Assembly (NCBI RefSeq): GCF_001984035.1
Contig: NZ_CP019449.1
Location: 3,410,001 to 3,474,000, forward strand
Direction of reading: 5' to 3'
Length of the DNA: 64,000 nt
From: Sphingopyxis sp. QXT-31
GTDB lineage: Bacteria > Pseudomonadota > Alphaproteobacteria > Sphingomonadales > Sphingomonadaceae
The position numbers were made by a program, and so were the translations under genes. A model generated the notes under the pieces. The model searched no databases, was not told where the DNA came from, and worked only from the letters and a program-made list of their open reading frames with translations. This document shows, in pieces, positions 16,302 through 25,825 of this stretch; the first letter of the stretch is position 1; each line of letters opens with the position of its first letter.

Positions 16302-17015
16302 TTAGAAGCGGAACGCGGTGCCCACATAGACCGCCTGGCTGTCGCGGCGGGCGTCGGTCAGCGGCTGGACGCCGTCGTCGCTCTTGTAGCGCACGCCCGC
16401 GGTGACATCGAGGTTCTTGGTCACGCGATAGCTGCTGACGACATCGACCGTCTGGTCGTCACCGGGCGCGGTCAGCCGGTCGGTCGCGCCGGCGGGATCG
16501 CTGGGCTGCGCGAGCATCCGCGTCGCAAAGCGCGATTTCTTTTCATTCTGCTCGGGCGCCTTCGCCTGCGGCAGGTTGCGCAGGTCGAGCCCGCGCGGCA
16601 GCGCCGGGGTGACGAATTTCTCGAACCCGACCGATGCGCCGAGGTTATAGGCGACGGGGGTAATCGCGACGGGCGCCTTGCGGCCCTGCGCGAGCGCGGT
16701 GGTCAGCGCGGCGCTCGACGATTCGTCGCGGCTGCGCACGACCACGGTGATTGCGCGGTTGCCGCGATTCTCGTCGGTCAGCGCGGGGGTGAAGCTGAAG
16801 CTGCGGCGCGCGTCGGCCGACACCTTGGCGTAGCGCGCGATCAGGCGCGGATCGCCCGATGCCGGGGTGAACTGCCCCAGCAAGGTGTCCGACAGCGAGG
16901 TTTCGCGGATGCGGTCAGCGCGGCTCATCGCGGCGAGCGGGGGGGGCAGGGCAAGCGGAACGGCCGCCAGAACGACGACCCCTGCTTTCCAGAAATGGCG
17001 CGATGTGCGCGGCAT
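16302..17015 (-). CDS. Exported protein, probable outer-membrane beta-barrel or surface protein
   Basis: 237 residues with a signal peptide (MPRTSRHFWKAGVVVLAAVP to LAAMS). The C-terminal part has alternating strands (DVVSSYRVTKNLDVTAGVRY, QAVYVGTAFRF) and ends in phenylalanine, the pattern recognised by the BAM complex. The middle contains RRSFSFTPALTDENRGNRAI and no known domain. I chose ATG at 17015; the frame is open to 17093, but the signal peptide then would not be N-terminal. Function unknown; it may be a small barrel. The 267-base gap to 17283 shows no gene. Confidence 0.68.
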   Translation of the reverse strand: MPRTSRHFWKAGVVVLAAVPLALPPPLAAMSRADRIRETSLSDTLLGQFTPASGDPRLIARYAKVSADARRSFSFTPALTDENRGNRAITVVVRSRDESSSAALTTALAQGRKAPVAITPVAYNLGASVGFEKFVTPALPRGLDLRNLPQAKAPEQNEKKSRFATRMLAQPSDPAGATDRLTAPGDDQTVDVVSSYRVTKNLDVTAGVRYKSDDGVQPLTDARRDSQAVYVGTAFRF

Positions 17016-17282
17016 TGTCTGCGACTCCAATCCCAGTACCCAGCCCAGATAGGCCCCTTGCGCCGACTTTTCCAGTGATTCGCGCCAAAGCAAATCTTTA
17101 GGCCCTGATTTTTACGGGCCTGTTGCGCGATGACCACAGTGGGGCCGCCACCTGACTCCCCGATGAACGGCGCAAACAAGCGCATTGCCGCGCTTGCCGC
17201 CGCGCGAGAGGCGCGATAGAGACGCTCGCAATTCTTTAGCAGCGCGGCGGTCGCCCGCGCCATTTTGATAAGGTGTTTCGGC

Positions 17283-17744
17283 ATGTCCAAGCTTTCCGTC
17301 CTTGCCCTGACCGGTCGCCGTACCGCCACGCTCGCGCTGCTCGGCGTCGCTGCGCTCGGCCTTGCGGCGTGCGGCGGCAAGGAACGGCCGCGCGCCGATC
17401 TCGCCGCGTCGCAGGTCACCACCATCGGCGTGAACAGCTATTTGTGGCGCGCCTCGCTCGATGCGTTGTCGTTCATGCCCTTGCTCCAGGCCGATTCGTC
17501 GGGCGGGGTGATCATCACCGACTGGTATGCGAACCCGGGCAACCCGAACGAGCGGATGAAGGTCACCGTGTCGATCCTCGACCGCGACCTGCGCGCCGAC
17601 GCGCTGCGCGTCGCGGCCTCGCGCCAGGTCGCGCAGGGCGGCACCTGGGTCGATGCCCCGGTGCAGGCGGCGACGGTGCAGAAGCTCGAGGAAATCATCC
17701 TCACCCGCGCCCGCGACCTGCGCCGTTCGGCCTTCGAGGGCTAA
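17283..17744 (+). CDS. DUF3576 domain lipoprotein
   Basis: A 153-residue lipoprotein (signal peptide with lipobox LAAC near residue 30) carrying the DUF3576 domain: IGVNSYLWRASLDALSFMPL, GVIITDWYANPGNPNERMKV and a C-terminal helix. The family is restricted to alphaproteobacteria, usually next to leuS, and is thought to be a periplasmic-side inner-membrane or outer-membrane lipoprotein of unknown function. leuS begins 47 bases downstream on the same strand, and lptE and holA follow, the conserved alphaproteobacterial order. ATG at 17283 is preferred over 17265. Confidence 0.88.
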   Translation: MSKLSVLALTGRRTATLALLGVAALGLAACGGKERPRADLAASQVTTIGVNSYLWRASLDALSFMPLLQADSSGGVIITDWYANPGNPNERMKVTVSILDRDLRADALRVAASRQVAQGGTWVDAPVQAATVQKLEEIILTRARDLRRSAFEG

Positions 17745-17791
17745 TTTCCGGGCGCGGACGCGCGCCGCCAGACAGACAGGGTAGAGAACGA

Positions 17792-20341
<2,550 letters not shown>

Positions 20342-20373
20342 CCGGCGGGCCGCGGAACCTATGCGCCCTACCT

Positions 20374-20448
20374 CCGTTCGTCCCGAGCGAAGTCGAGGGA
20401 CGTCCGGCGCCGCCCTCGGCGTGTCTCGACTTCGCTCGACACGAACGG
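20374..20448. repeat. Inverted repeat between leuS and lptE
   Basis: CCGTTCGT (20374-20381) pairs with ACGAACGG (20441-20448), and CGAGCGAAGTCGAG (20384-20397) pairs with CTCGACTTCGCTCG (20425-20438). The long stem with a GC-rich loop would form in the intergenic mRNA of the operon. This 'TCGAGCGAAGTCGAG' palindrome is a familiar dispersed type in sphingomonads; here it may attenuate or stabilise transcripts between the two genes. Confidence 0.7.
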
Positions 20449-20463
20449 GGATTAGAGGCATGG

Positions 20464-21015
20464 ATGTTCGCGATGCATAAGCTTGTCACTGCCTCGATCG
20501 TCGCCGCGTCGCTGCTCCTCGGCGGCTGCGGCCTGCGTCCGCTCTACGCCAGCGGCAGCGACGGCGCGGTGGCGACGATCCTTGCCGATATCGACGTCGC
20601 GCCGATCGAGGGCCACAACGGCTGGCTTGTGCGCAACGCGCTGCGCGACCGGCTCGTCGCGGCGCAGAACGGACAGGGCGCGGGCAAGCGCCTGCGCCTC
20701 GACGTGCGGCTTGAGGACAGCATCACCGGCTTCGGCGTGCGCGCCGACGATGCCGTGACGCGCGAGCGCCGCACCCTGCGTGCGCGATACCAGCTCGTCG
20801 ATGCGGGCAGCGGCCAGGTGCTGCTCGACGCGACCGCCTTCTCCGACGCGGGGATCGACGTCGTCGGCAGCGAATATGCGACGATCGCCGCCGAATCGAC
20901 CGCGCTCGAACGCCTGTCGCAGGCGGTCGCCGACCAGATCGTCGCGCGCATCGCGGTCTTCGCCGACCGCGGCGGCGGCCGCACCCCCGACGCCCCCGCC
21001 GCCCCGGGCCTGTGA
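20464..21015 (+). CDS. lptE: LPS-assembly lipoprotein LptE
   Basis: Outer-membrane lipoprotein that plugs and supports the LptD barrel which inserts lipopolysaccharide. The signal peptide ends in a lipobox (SLLLGGC) followed by GLRPLYA, the typical LptE start. The mature part follows the family plan of about 160 residues (LVRNALRDRLVAA, LRARYQLVDAGSGQVLLDA). I chose ATG at 20464 because AGAGG lies five bases upstream; ATG 20473 is an alternative. Its stop overlaps the holA start (GTGA). The pairing with holA is conserved in proteobacteria. Confidence 0.9.
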   Translation: MFAMHKLVTASIVAASLLLGGCGLRPLYASGSDGAVATILADIDVAPIEGHNGWLVRNALRDRLVAAQNGQGAGKRLRLDVRLEDSITGFGVRADDAVTRERRTLRARYQLVDAGSGQVLLDATAFSDAGIDVVGSEYATIAAESTALERLSQAVADQIVARIAVFADRGGGRTPDAPAAPGL

Positions 21016-22043
21016 AGAGCGTCAAGCCCGCCGAGCTCGAACGCGTCAGCCGGCTCGACCCCGCGGTCCGCCTCACCCTGCTCATCGGGCCCGACGAAGC
21101 GACGATGGAAACGCTCGCCGCGCGGCTGGTCGGCCTCGCGGGCAAGGAGGCCGAGCGGCTCGACCTGACCTCGTCGCAGATGAACCAGGACCCCTCGCTG
21201 CTCGCCGCCGAGGCCGCGTCGATGTCGCTCTTTTCGAGCGCGCGGATCATCCGCCTCGAAATCAGCGGCAGCGGCGACGACTGCCTCGCCGCCGTCGAAG
21301 CCTTGCTGGCGACCGAGAATGCGATCAACCCGGTGATCGCAACCGGCGCCTCGGTCACCGCCAAGTCGAAGCTGGTCAAGCTGATCGAGGGATCGAGCAG
21401 TGCGGTCGCAGCGATCTGTTACCAGCCCGACCGCCGCGCGCTGGTCGGCATCGCGATGTCGGCGGCCGAGCAGCAGGGCCTCCGGCTCGGCAATGCCGAG
21501 GCGCAATTGCTCGTCGACCTCGTCTCGGGCGACCAGGCGCTGATGCGCCGCGAGCTCGAGAAGATCGCGCTCTACCTCGACGCGGGCCCCGACCGCCAGC
21601 GCCAGGTCACTGCCGCCGATCTCGCCGCATTGGGCGCCGCGACGCACGAGGAGGATGTCAGCGAGTGCATCAACATCGCACTCGGCGGCAAGGTGCGCGA
21701 GCTGCCCGCGATGCTCGCGCAGGCGGCGGCGGTCGGCGTCGCCGAGATCCGCTTGATCCGCGCGTTGGCGATCCGGGCGACGCAGCTCGCGCGCCTCCGC
21801 GCCGAGGTCGATGCGGGCGCGCATCCTGCGACGGTGGTGTCGGCGCGCAGCAGCGGCGTATTCTGGAAGGAGCAAAGCGCGGTGACCGCGCAGCTCCACA
21901 TCTGGGATTCGGTGCGCATCGCGCGGCTGATGAGCCGGCTGCTCGACTGCGAACGCGCGCTGAAGGCGTCGGGCACCGCGGGGGCGGTGCTGTTCAGGAA
22001 ACTGGTCACCGACATCGCGCATCAGGCGGCGCGGGCTCGGTAA
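21012..22043 (+). CDS. holA: DNA polymerase III delta subunit
   Basis: Subunit of the clamp-loader complex that opens the beta sliding clamp. The 343-residue protein resembles HolA across its AAA+-like fold: LLIGPDEATMETLAARLV in place of a Walker A, FSSARIIRLE, LVDLVSGDQALMRRELEKIALYL and the C-terminal IWDSVRIARLMSRLLDCERALK collar segment. The start GTG at 21012 overlaps the lptE stop by 4 bases. It is transcribed toward the SdpI-like/ArsR pair; only 6 bases separate the two stop codons. Confidence 0.95.
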   Translation: MKSVKPAELERVSRLDPAVRLTLLIGPDEATMETLAARLVGLAGKEAERLDLTSSQMNQDPSLLAAEAASMSLFSSARIIRLEISGSGDDCLAAVEALLATENAINPVIATGASVTAKSKLVKLIEGSSSAVAAICYQPDRRALVGIAMSAAEQQGLRLGNAEAQLLVDLVSGDQALMRRELEKIALYLDAGPDRQRQVTAADLAALGAATHEEDVSECINIALGGKVRELPAMLAQAAAVGVAEIRLIRALAIRATQLARLRAEVDAGAHPATVVSARSSGVFWKEQSAVTAQLHIWDSVRIARLMSRLLDCERALKASGTAGAVLFRKLVTDIAHQAARAR

Positions 22044-22049
22044 GGCGGC

Positions 22050-22424
22050 TCAGGCGGCCTTCGCCCTGCGGCGCAGCGACAGGCAATAGGCCAGCGTCAC
22101 CGCCATCCCGCCGAGCACTGCGGCGCAGCCGCCGCCGACCGCGACGTCGATCGGCGCAAAGGCCCAGAGCGCCGCATAGACGAGCCCGCTCAGGACGAAG
22201 GCCCAGCCGCCGACCCGCTGGACGCGGCGGGCGATGTTGCCTGGTGCCAGTGTCTTGGGCATGCGATTACCATACCAGGCGATCATGATGCCGTTGATCC
22301 CGACGACGACGCGCGTCATGGTGTCGGCGTCGATGTAGCCGAACTGGCGCAACGCGGTCGCACCGAGCGCCAGCGCGATGATGCCCCCGCCCCAGGCGAG
22401 GCCGCCTTTGATGTCCTTGTTCAT
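22050..22424 (-). CDS. Small four-helix membrane protein, SdpI-like
   Basis: A 124-residue inner-membrane protein with four hydrophobic segments (about 8-27, 37-53, 71-90, 94-116). The segment RMPKTLAPGNIARRVQRVGG before the third helix resembles the conserved region of SdpI proteins. In Bacillus, SdpI is the immunity and signal protein paired with the ArsR-type autorepressor SdpR, and the same arrangement is present here. The ATG at 22424 overlaps the arsR stop (ATGA). The assignment to SdpI is tentative; the ligand or toxin, if any, is unknown. Confidence 0.6.
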   Translation of the reverse strand: MNKDIKGGLAWGGGIIALALGATALRQFGYIDADTMTRVVVGINGIMIAWYGNRMPKTLAPGNIARRVQRVGGWAFVLSGLVYAALWAFAPIDVAVGGGCAAVLGGMAVTLAYCLSLRRRAKAA

Positions 22425-22729
22425 CGCGCATTCTCCTTGGGTGCATGGGGTTCGGGCGCGGGCGCATCGGCGCCGAGCCCGAACGAATGGACGAAGCCGA
22501 GCAATGCTTCCTCGAGCACCGAGAGCTTCAGATGATAGACGACCGACTTGCCCGTCTTTTCGGCGTGGACCAGATCGGCCTCGCGCAGCACCGCGAAATG
22601 CGCGGACATCGTCGGCTTCGATACCGCGAACTGGTCGCTGAGTTCGCCTGCGCTCATCGGCCCCGCGCGCAGCAGTTGCAGCACGCGGCGGCGCGTCGGA
22701 TCGGAAAGGGCGCGGAAGACCTGGCTCAT
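22421..22729 (-). CDS. ArsR-family transcriptional regulator (SdpR-like)
   Basis: A 102-residue winged-helix regulator. The DNA-binding unit runs from FRALSDPTRRRVLQLLRAGP to SKPTMSAHFAVLREADLV and is followed by the wing KTGKSVVYHL. The Cys metal-binding boxes of ArsR/SmtB metal sensors are absent, which fits the SdpR-type non-metal class. It is coupled to the membrane protein gene downstream. A perfect 22-base palindrome ends 3 bases before its ATG, strongly suggesting autorepression. No Shine-Dalgarno is seen, so translation may be leaderless. Confidence 0.9.
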   Translation of the reverse strand: MSQVFRALSDPTRRRVLQLLRAGPMSAGELSDQFAVSKPTMSAHFAVLREADLVHAEKTGKSVVYHLKLSVLEEALLGFVHSFGLGADAPAPEPHAPKENAR

Positions 22730-22732
22730 GAA

Positions 22733-22764
22733 TCGACATTTAGCTAAATGTCGAAATGAGTCAA
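22733..22764 (-). promoter_or_regulatory. Palindromic ArsR operator with overlapping promoter
   Basis: A perfect 22-base palindrome occupies 22733-22754 (half-site TCGACATTTAG, centre AGCT). On the minus strand a TTGACT -35 element lies at 22764-22759, so the palindrome covers the spacer, the -10 region and probably the transcript start. The -10 is poorly defined (TAAATG at 22742-22737 with a 16-base spacer). Occupation by the ArsR protein would block transcription of its own operon. Confidence 0.75.
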
Positions 22765-22876
22765 GCGGCGGATTATGCGCGAGCCTCCGTTCCCCGGGCC
22801 TGGGCCCGCCGCGGCCGTGCCCTGACCGCGGCGGACCTCCCGCCCCACCCCTCGCGGGGCGGGGGGAGAGCCCGGA

Positions 22877-25693
22877 TCAGAACTGCCCGCGCAACGTCAG
22901 GCCATAAGTCCGCGGTTCGCCCGGAAAGCCGACGAACAGCTGGTTCGCCGTCCCCGCCAGCCCGCTCGATGCCGGTGCGGCGACGGCGCGGAAGGTGCCG
23001 CCGCCCTGCAGCGGCATGTCGGCGCCGATCTGATAATATGTCTTGTTGAAGATATTCTGCGCCCAGAGCTCGACGCCCCAGCGCCGCTCGGCGCCGTAGA
23101 TACCGAGCCGCCCGTTGAACACCGCGAAGCCGTCCTGAATTTTCTCTACGTCGAGGTCCGATCCGGTGTTGGTATCGCTCTGCAGGCGGGTGTCGAAATA
23201 GACGAGCCCGGTCAGCCCCGAATTGCCGATCGGCGGGGTCCAGCTGATCCCCGCGGTCGCGACATATTGGGACGAATTGGATACGCTCCGCCCGGGCAGC
23301 TGGAACAGCACCGGCGACAGCGGCCGGCCCCCGGTGCCCACCAGGTTGCGGCGATAGAGGGTATCGACATAGGTCAGCCCCATATTGACCGTGAAATAGC
23401 GCGCCGGGCGCAGAAAGGTCTCGATCTCGATCCCCTTGGCGCGCACCCCGGGCTTCAGCTGGTCGGGCGCGCAGGCCCCCGTCGTCGCCGATCCGTCGCT
23501 GTCGGCACCGGCGAGGTCGGTCTTGCACGCCTGGATATTGGTGACCTCGAAATTGACGCCGTTGAAGGTGTTGAGCTGGTAATTGCTATATTCCTGGTAG
23601 AAAGCCGCCAGGTTCACATCGACGCCGTCGCCGTCATATTTGACCCCGAATTCATAGGCGTCGACCTTCTCGCTCGCGAATTGCAAATCGCTCGCCTCGG
23701 CGCGGCCGTTGCCCGGGGTGTTCGCGGGCAGCGCGAGCCTTGCGGCGCAGGCGGCGTCGAACGCGGTGTTGCACGGCCGGTCGAGCGCCGAGAAATCGAG
23801 GTTGAAGCCCCCCGCCTTGTAACCCTTCGACGCCGAGCCATAGACGAGCAGGTCGTCGGTCGGTTTCCAGCTCAGCACCACCGTGCCGGTCCATTCATTG
23901 TCCTTGAACTTGGTCCCCGCGCTGCCCGCGGGCAGGTCGGGCGCGGTGCCGTTGATCACGCACGGCAGCGAGGCGAGCGACTGGAAGGGCGAATTGACGA
24001 TCAGCGAGCAGATGCCGTTGTTGAAATTGGCGTCGGCATCCAGCGCCTTGCGCTCGCTGGTGTAGCGCGCGCCGACGGTCAGCGTCAGCCGGTCCTCGAT
24101 GATGTCGAAGCTGTTGTGCGTGAAGACCGCGAAATTGCGGCTCTTCTGCTCGAAGGTCGAGCCCTGGTTGCCGGTGCCGTTGATCGCGAGGTTCGGCTGG
24201 CCGAGCGCCGCGGCGAGCGAACCGAAGCCCGGCCGCGCCGGGTTGGCGATCAGCGCCGACAACAGCGGGATCGACGCGCGCCGCGGATCGCCGATCGGCA
24301 GCGCCGACAGTCCGGCGATCGTTCCCTGCACCACCGGGACGTTCACGCAGCTGGCGTTGCTCGGCAGCACCGCGGTCGGCAGCGCCTGCGCGAAGAGCAG
24401 GCAATTGGCGAATTTCTCGTAATTGGCGCCATAGACGATGTCGTCGTCGACATCGAGCCGCTCGTTGGCGTAATAGCCGCCGACCAGCCAGTCGAGCCGC
24501 CCGTCGAACGCCTCGCCCTGCAGCCGCAGTTCCTGCGTGAACAGCCGGAAGCGGCGGTCGAGATCGGTGCGCCGCAATATGTCGAGCGCGTTGAAGTCGG
24601 CGTCCTGCCCCTGCGCATTCTTGTAATCGCGATAGGCAGTGATCGAGGTCAGCGACGCACCGCCCAGGTCCCAGCTGACCTCGCCCGAAACACCCCAATC
24701 CTTGGTGTCCGAACGATAGGTCACCCCGGGGGTCGTCGCCTGGCGGCGCACGAAGCTTGTCCCCGCGGGGGCCTGCTGGTGGTTCGATCCGAGCGCGAGC
24801 AGCAGCGGCAGCAGCGTGTTCGCCGACGCGACGGGAAAGCCGTCGGGGCCGCGCGCCAGGTTGCGCACCGGGTTCAGCAGGATGCCGCCGCAGCAATTTT
24901 CCTTGCGCTCGCTGTAGTCGGCGATCAGCCGTACCTTCAGGCTGTCGTTGGGCTCGAACGCCAGCTGGCCGCGCACCAGCCAGCGGTCGCGGTCGTTGAT
25001 GTCGGGCTCGCCCGGGGTGACGTTCTTGATGAAGCCGTCGCGCTTCTGCCAGACGCCGTCGATGCGCACCGCGGCCGTGTCGCCCAGCGGGGCGTTGACC
25101 ATGCCGTCGACGCGCCAATAATCATAGTTGCCGTAACTCGCCGACGCCTTGGCGCCGAAGCCGGTCATGTCGGGACCCTTGGTCACGATGTTGATCAGCC
25201 CCGCGGTCGAGTTGCGCCCGAACAAGGTTCCCTGCGGACCGCGCAGCACCTCGACGCGCTCGATATCGCCCAGTTCGGACAGGCCGACCCCGGTGCGGCT
25301 GCGATAGACGCCGTCGATGAACAGCCCGACCGAACTCTCTAGACCCGGGTTCTCGCCGACGGTGCCGATGCCGCGGATACGCGCGGTAAAATTGACCTCG
25401 CTCGTCGCGCCCGAGACGAGCAGCGACGGGGCGACCTGGCCCAGCGCGCGCACGTCGGTGGCGCCGGTCTTTTCCAGCGTGTCGCCCGATACCGCCGACA
25501 CCGCGATCGGCACGTCGGACAGCAATTCGCTGCGCCGCGTCGCGGTGACGATGATCGTATCTTCGTCGGTCTCGGCCGCGGAGGCGGCCGTGTCCTGCGC
25601 GTAGCTCGGTACCGCGATCAGCGCCACTGCGAGCGCGGCCCCTGCCGCACCGCCACGGGCGAAACGCGCAATTCTCCTGTCGGCCTTTTTCAT
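22877..25693 (-). CDS. TonB-dependent outer-membrane receptor (paralogue 1)
   Basis: A 938-residue TonB-dependent receptor for uptake of an unknown large or scarce compound across the outer membrane. It has a signal peptide (about residues 1-32), a TonB-box-like DEDTIIVTATRR, a plug domain (DVPIAVSAVSGDTLE; RIRGIGTVGENPG; VEVLRGPQGTLFGRNSTAGL), and a barrel ending in TYGLTLRGQF with a terminal Phe. GGAGGATGAC precedes the ATG. It closely parallels the next receptor, including an unusual Cys-Cys pair in RKENCCGG, and belongs to the large sphingomonad receptor class often linked to aromatic or steroid-like substrates; the substrate is not deducible. Confidence 0.93.
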   Translation of the reverse strand: MKKADRRIARFARGGAAGAALAVALIAVPSYAQDTAASAAETDEDTIIVTATRRSELLSDVPIAVSAVSGDTLEKTGATDVRALGQVAPSLLVSGATSEVNFTARIRGIGTVGENPGLESSVGLFIDGVYRSRTGVGLSELGDIERVEVLRGPQGTLFGRNSTAGLINIVTKGPDMTGFGAKASASYGNYDYWRVDGMVNAPLGDTAAVRIDGVWQKRDGFIKNVTPGEPDINDRDRWLVRGQLAFEPNDSLKVRLIADYSERKENCCGGILLNPVRNLARGPDGFPVASANTLLPLLLALGSNHQQAPAGTSFVRRQATTPGVTYRSDTKDWGVSGEVSWDLGGASLTSITAYRDYKNAQGQDADFNALDILRRTDLDRRFRLFTQELRLQGEAFDGRLDWLVGGYYANERLDVDDDIVYGANYEKFANCLLFAQALPTAVLPSNASCVNVPVVQGTIAGLSALPIGDPRRASIPLLSALIANPARPGFGSLAAALGQPNLAINGTGNQGSTFEQKSRNFAVFTHNSFDIIEDRLTLTVGARYTSERKALDADANFNNGICSLIVNSPFQSLASLPCVINGTAPDLPAGSAGTKFKDNEWTGTVVLSWKPTDDLLVYGSASKGYKAGGFNLDFSALDRPCNTAFDAACAARLALPANTPGNGRAEASDLQFASEKVDAYEFGVKYDGDGVDVNLAAFYQEYSNYQLNTFNGVNFEVTNIQACKTDLAGADSDGSATTGACAPDQLKPGVRAKGIEIETFLRPARYFTVNMGLTYVDTLYRRNLVGTGGRPLSPVLFQLPGRSVSNSSQYVATAGISWTPPIGNSGLTGLVYFDTRLQSDTNTGSDLDVEKIQDGFAVFNGRLGIYGAERRWGVELWAQNIFNKTYYQIGADMPLQGGGTFRAVAAPASSGLAGTANQLFVGFPGEPRTYGLTLRGQF

Positions 25694-25757
25694 GTCATCC
25701 TCCCACCAAGCTTATTTTATTCTCAGTGATGATAACAGATTTTCGGCCGATGCCAAA

Positions 25758-25793
25758 ATCAAAAACCGCCCGCATCCGGTGGGATGCGGGCGG
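25758..25793 (-). terminator. Rho-independent terminator of TonB receptor paralogue 2
   Basis: Perfect 12-base stem CCGCCCGCATCC (25766-25777) / GGATGCGGGCGG (25782-25793) with a 4-base loop. On the minus strand it is followed by TTTTTGATTTT (from 25765 downward), a good U-tract. It lies 32 bases after the stop codon at 25826, so it ends the leftward receptor transcript before the next receptor gene. Confidence 0.9.
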
Positions 25794-25825
25794 GCTTGAA
25801 AGTCCCGAAAAGCGGGCTGTGCGGC

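Noticed and set aside
17745..17791. Leader-peptide attenuator or T-box before leuS
   Set aside because: The gap is 47 bases, without Leu codon run or terminator/antiterminator pairing.
22050..22739. 229-codon reading of the SdpI-like frame starting at 22739
   Set aside because: The upstream part shadows arsR in another frame; the true start overlaps the arsR stop at 22424.
23267..25342. 691-codon frame antisense to TonB receptor 1
   Set aside because: Low-complexity shadow of a barrel protein gene; no start signal or domain.
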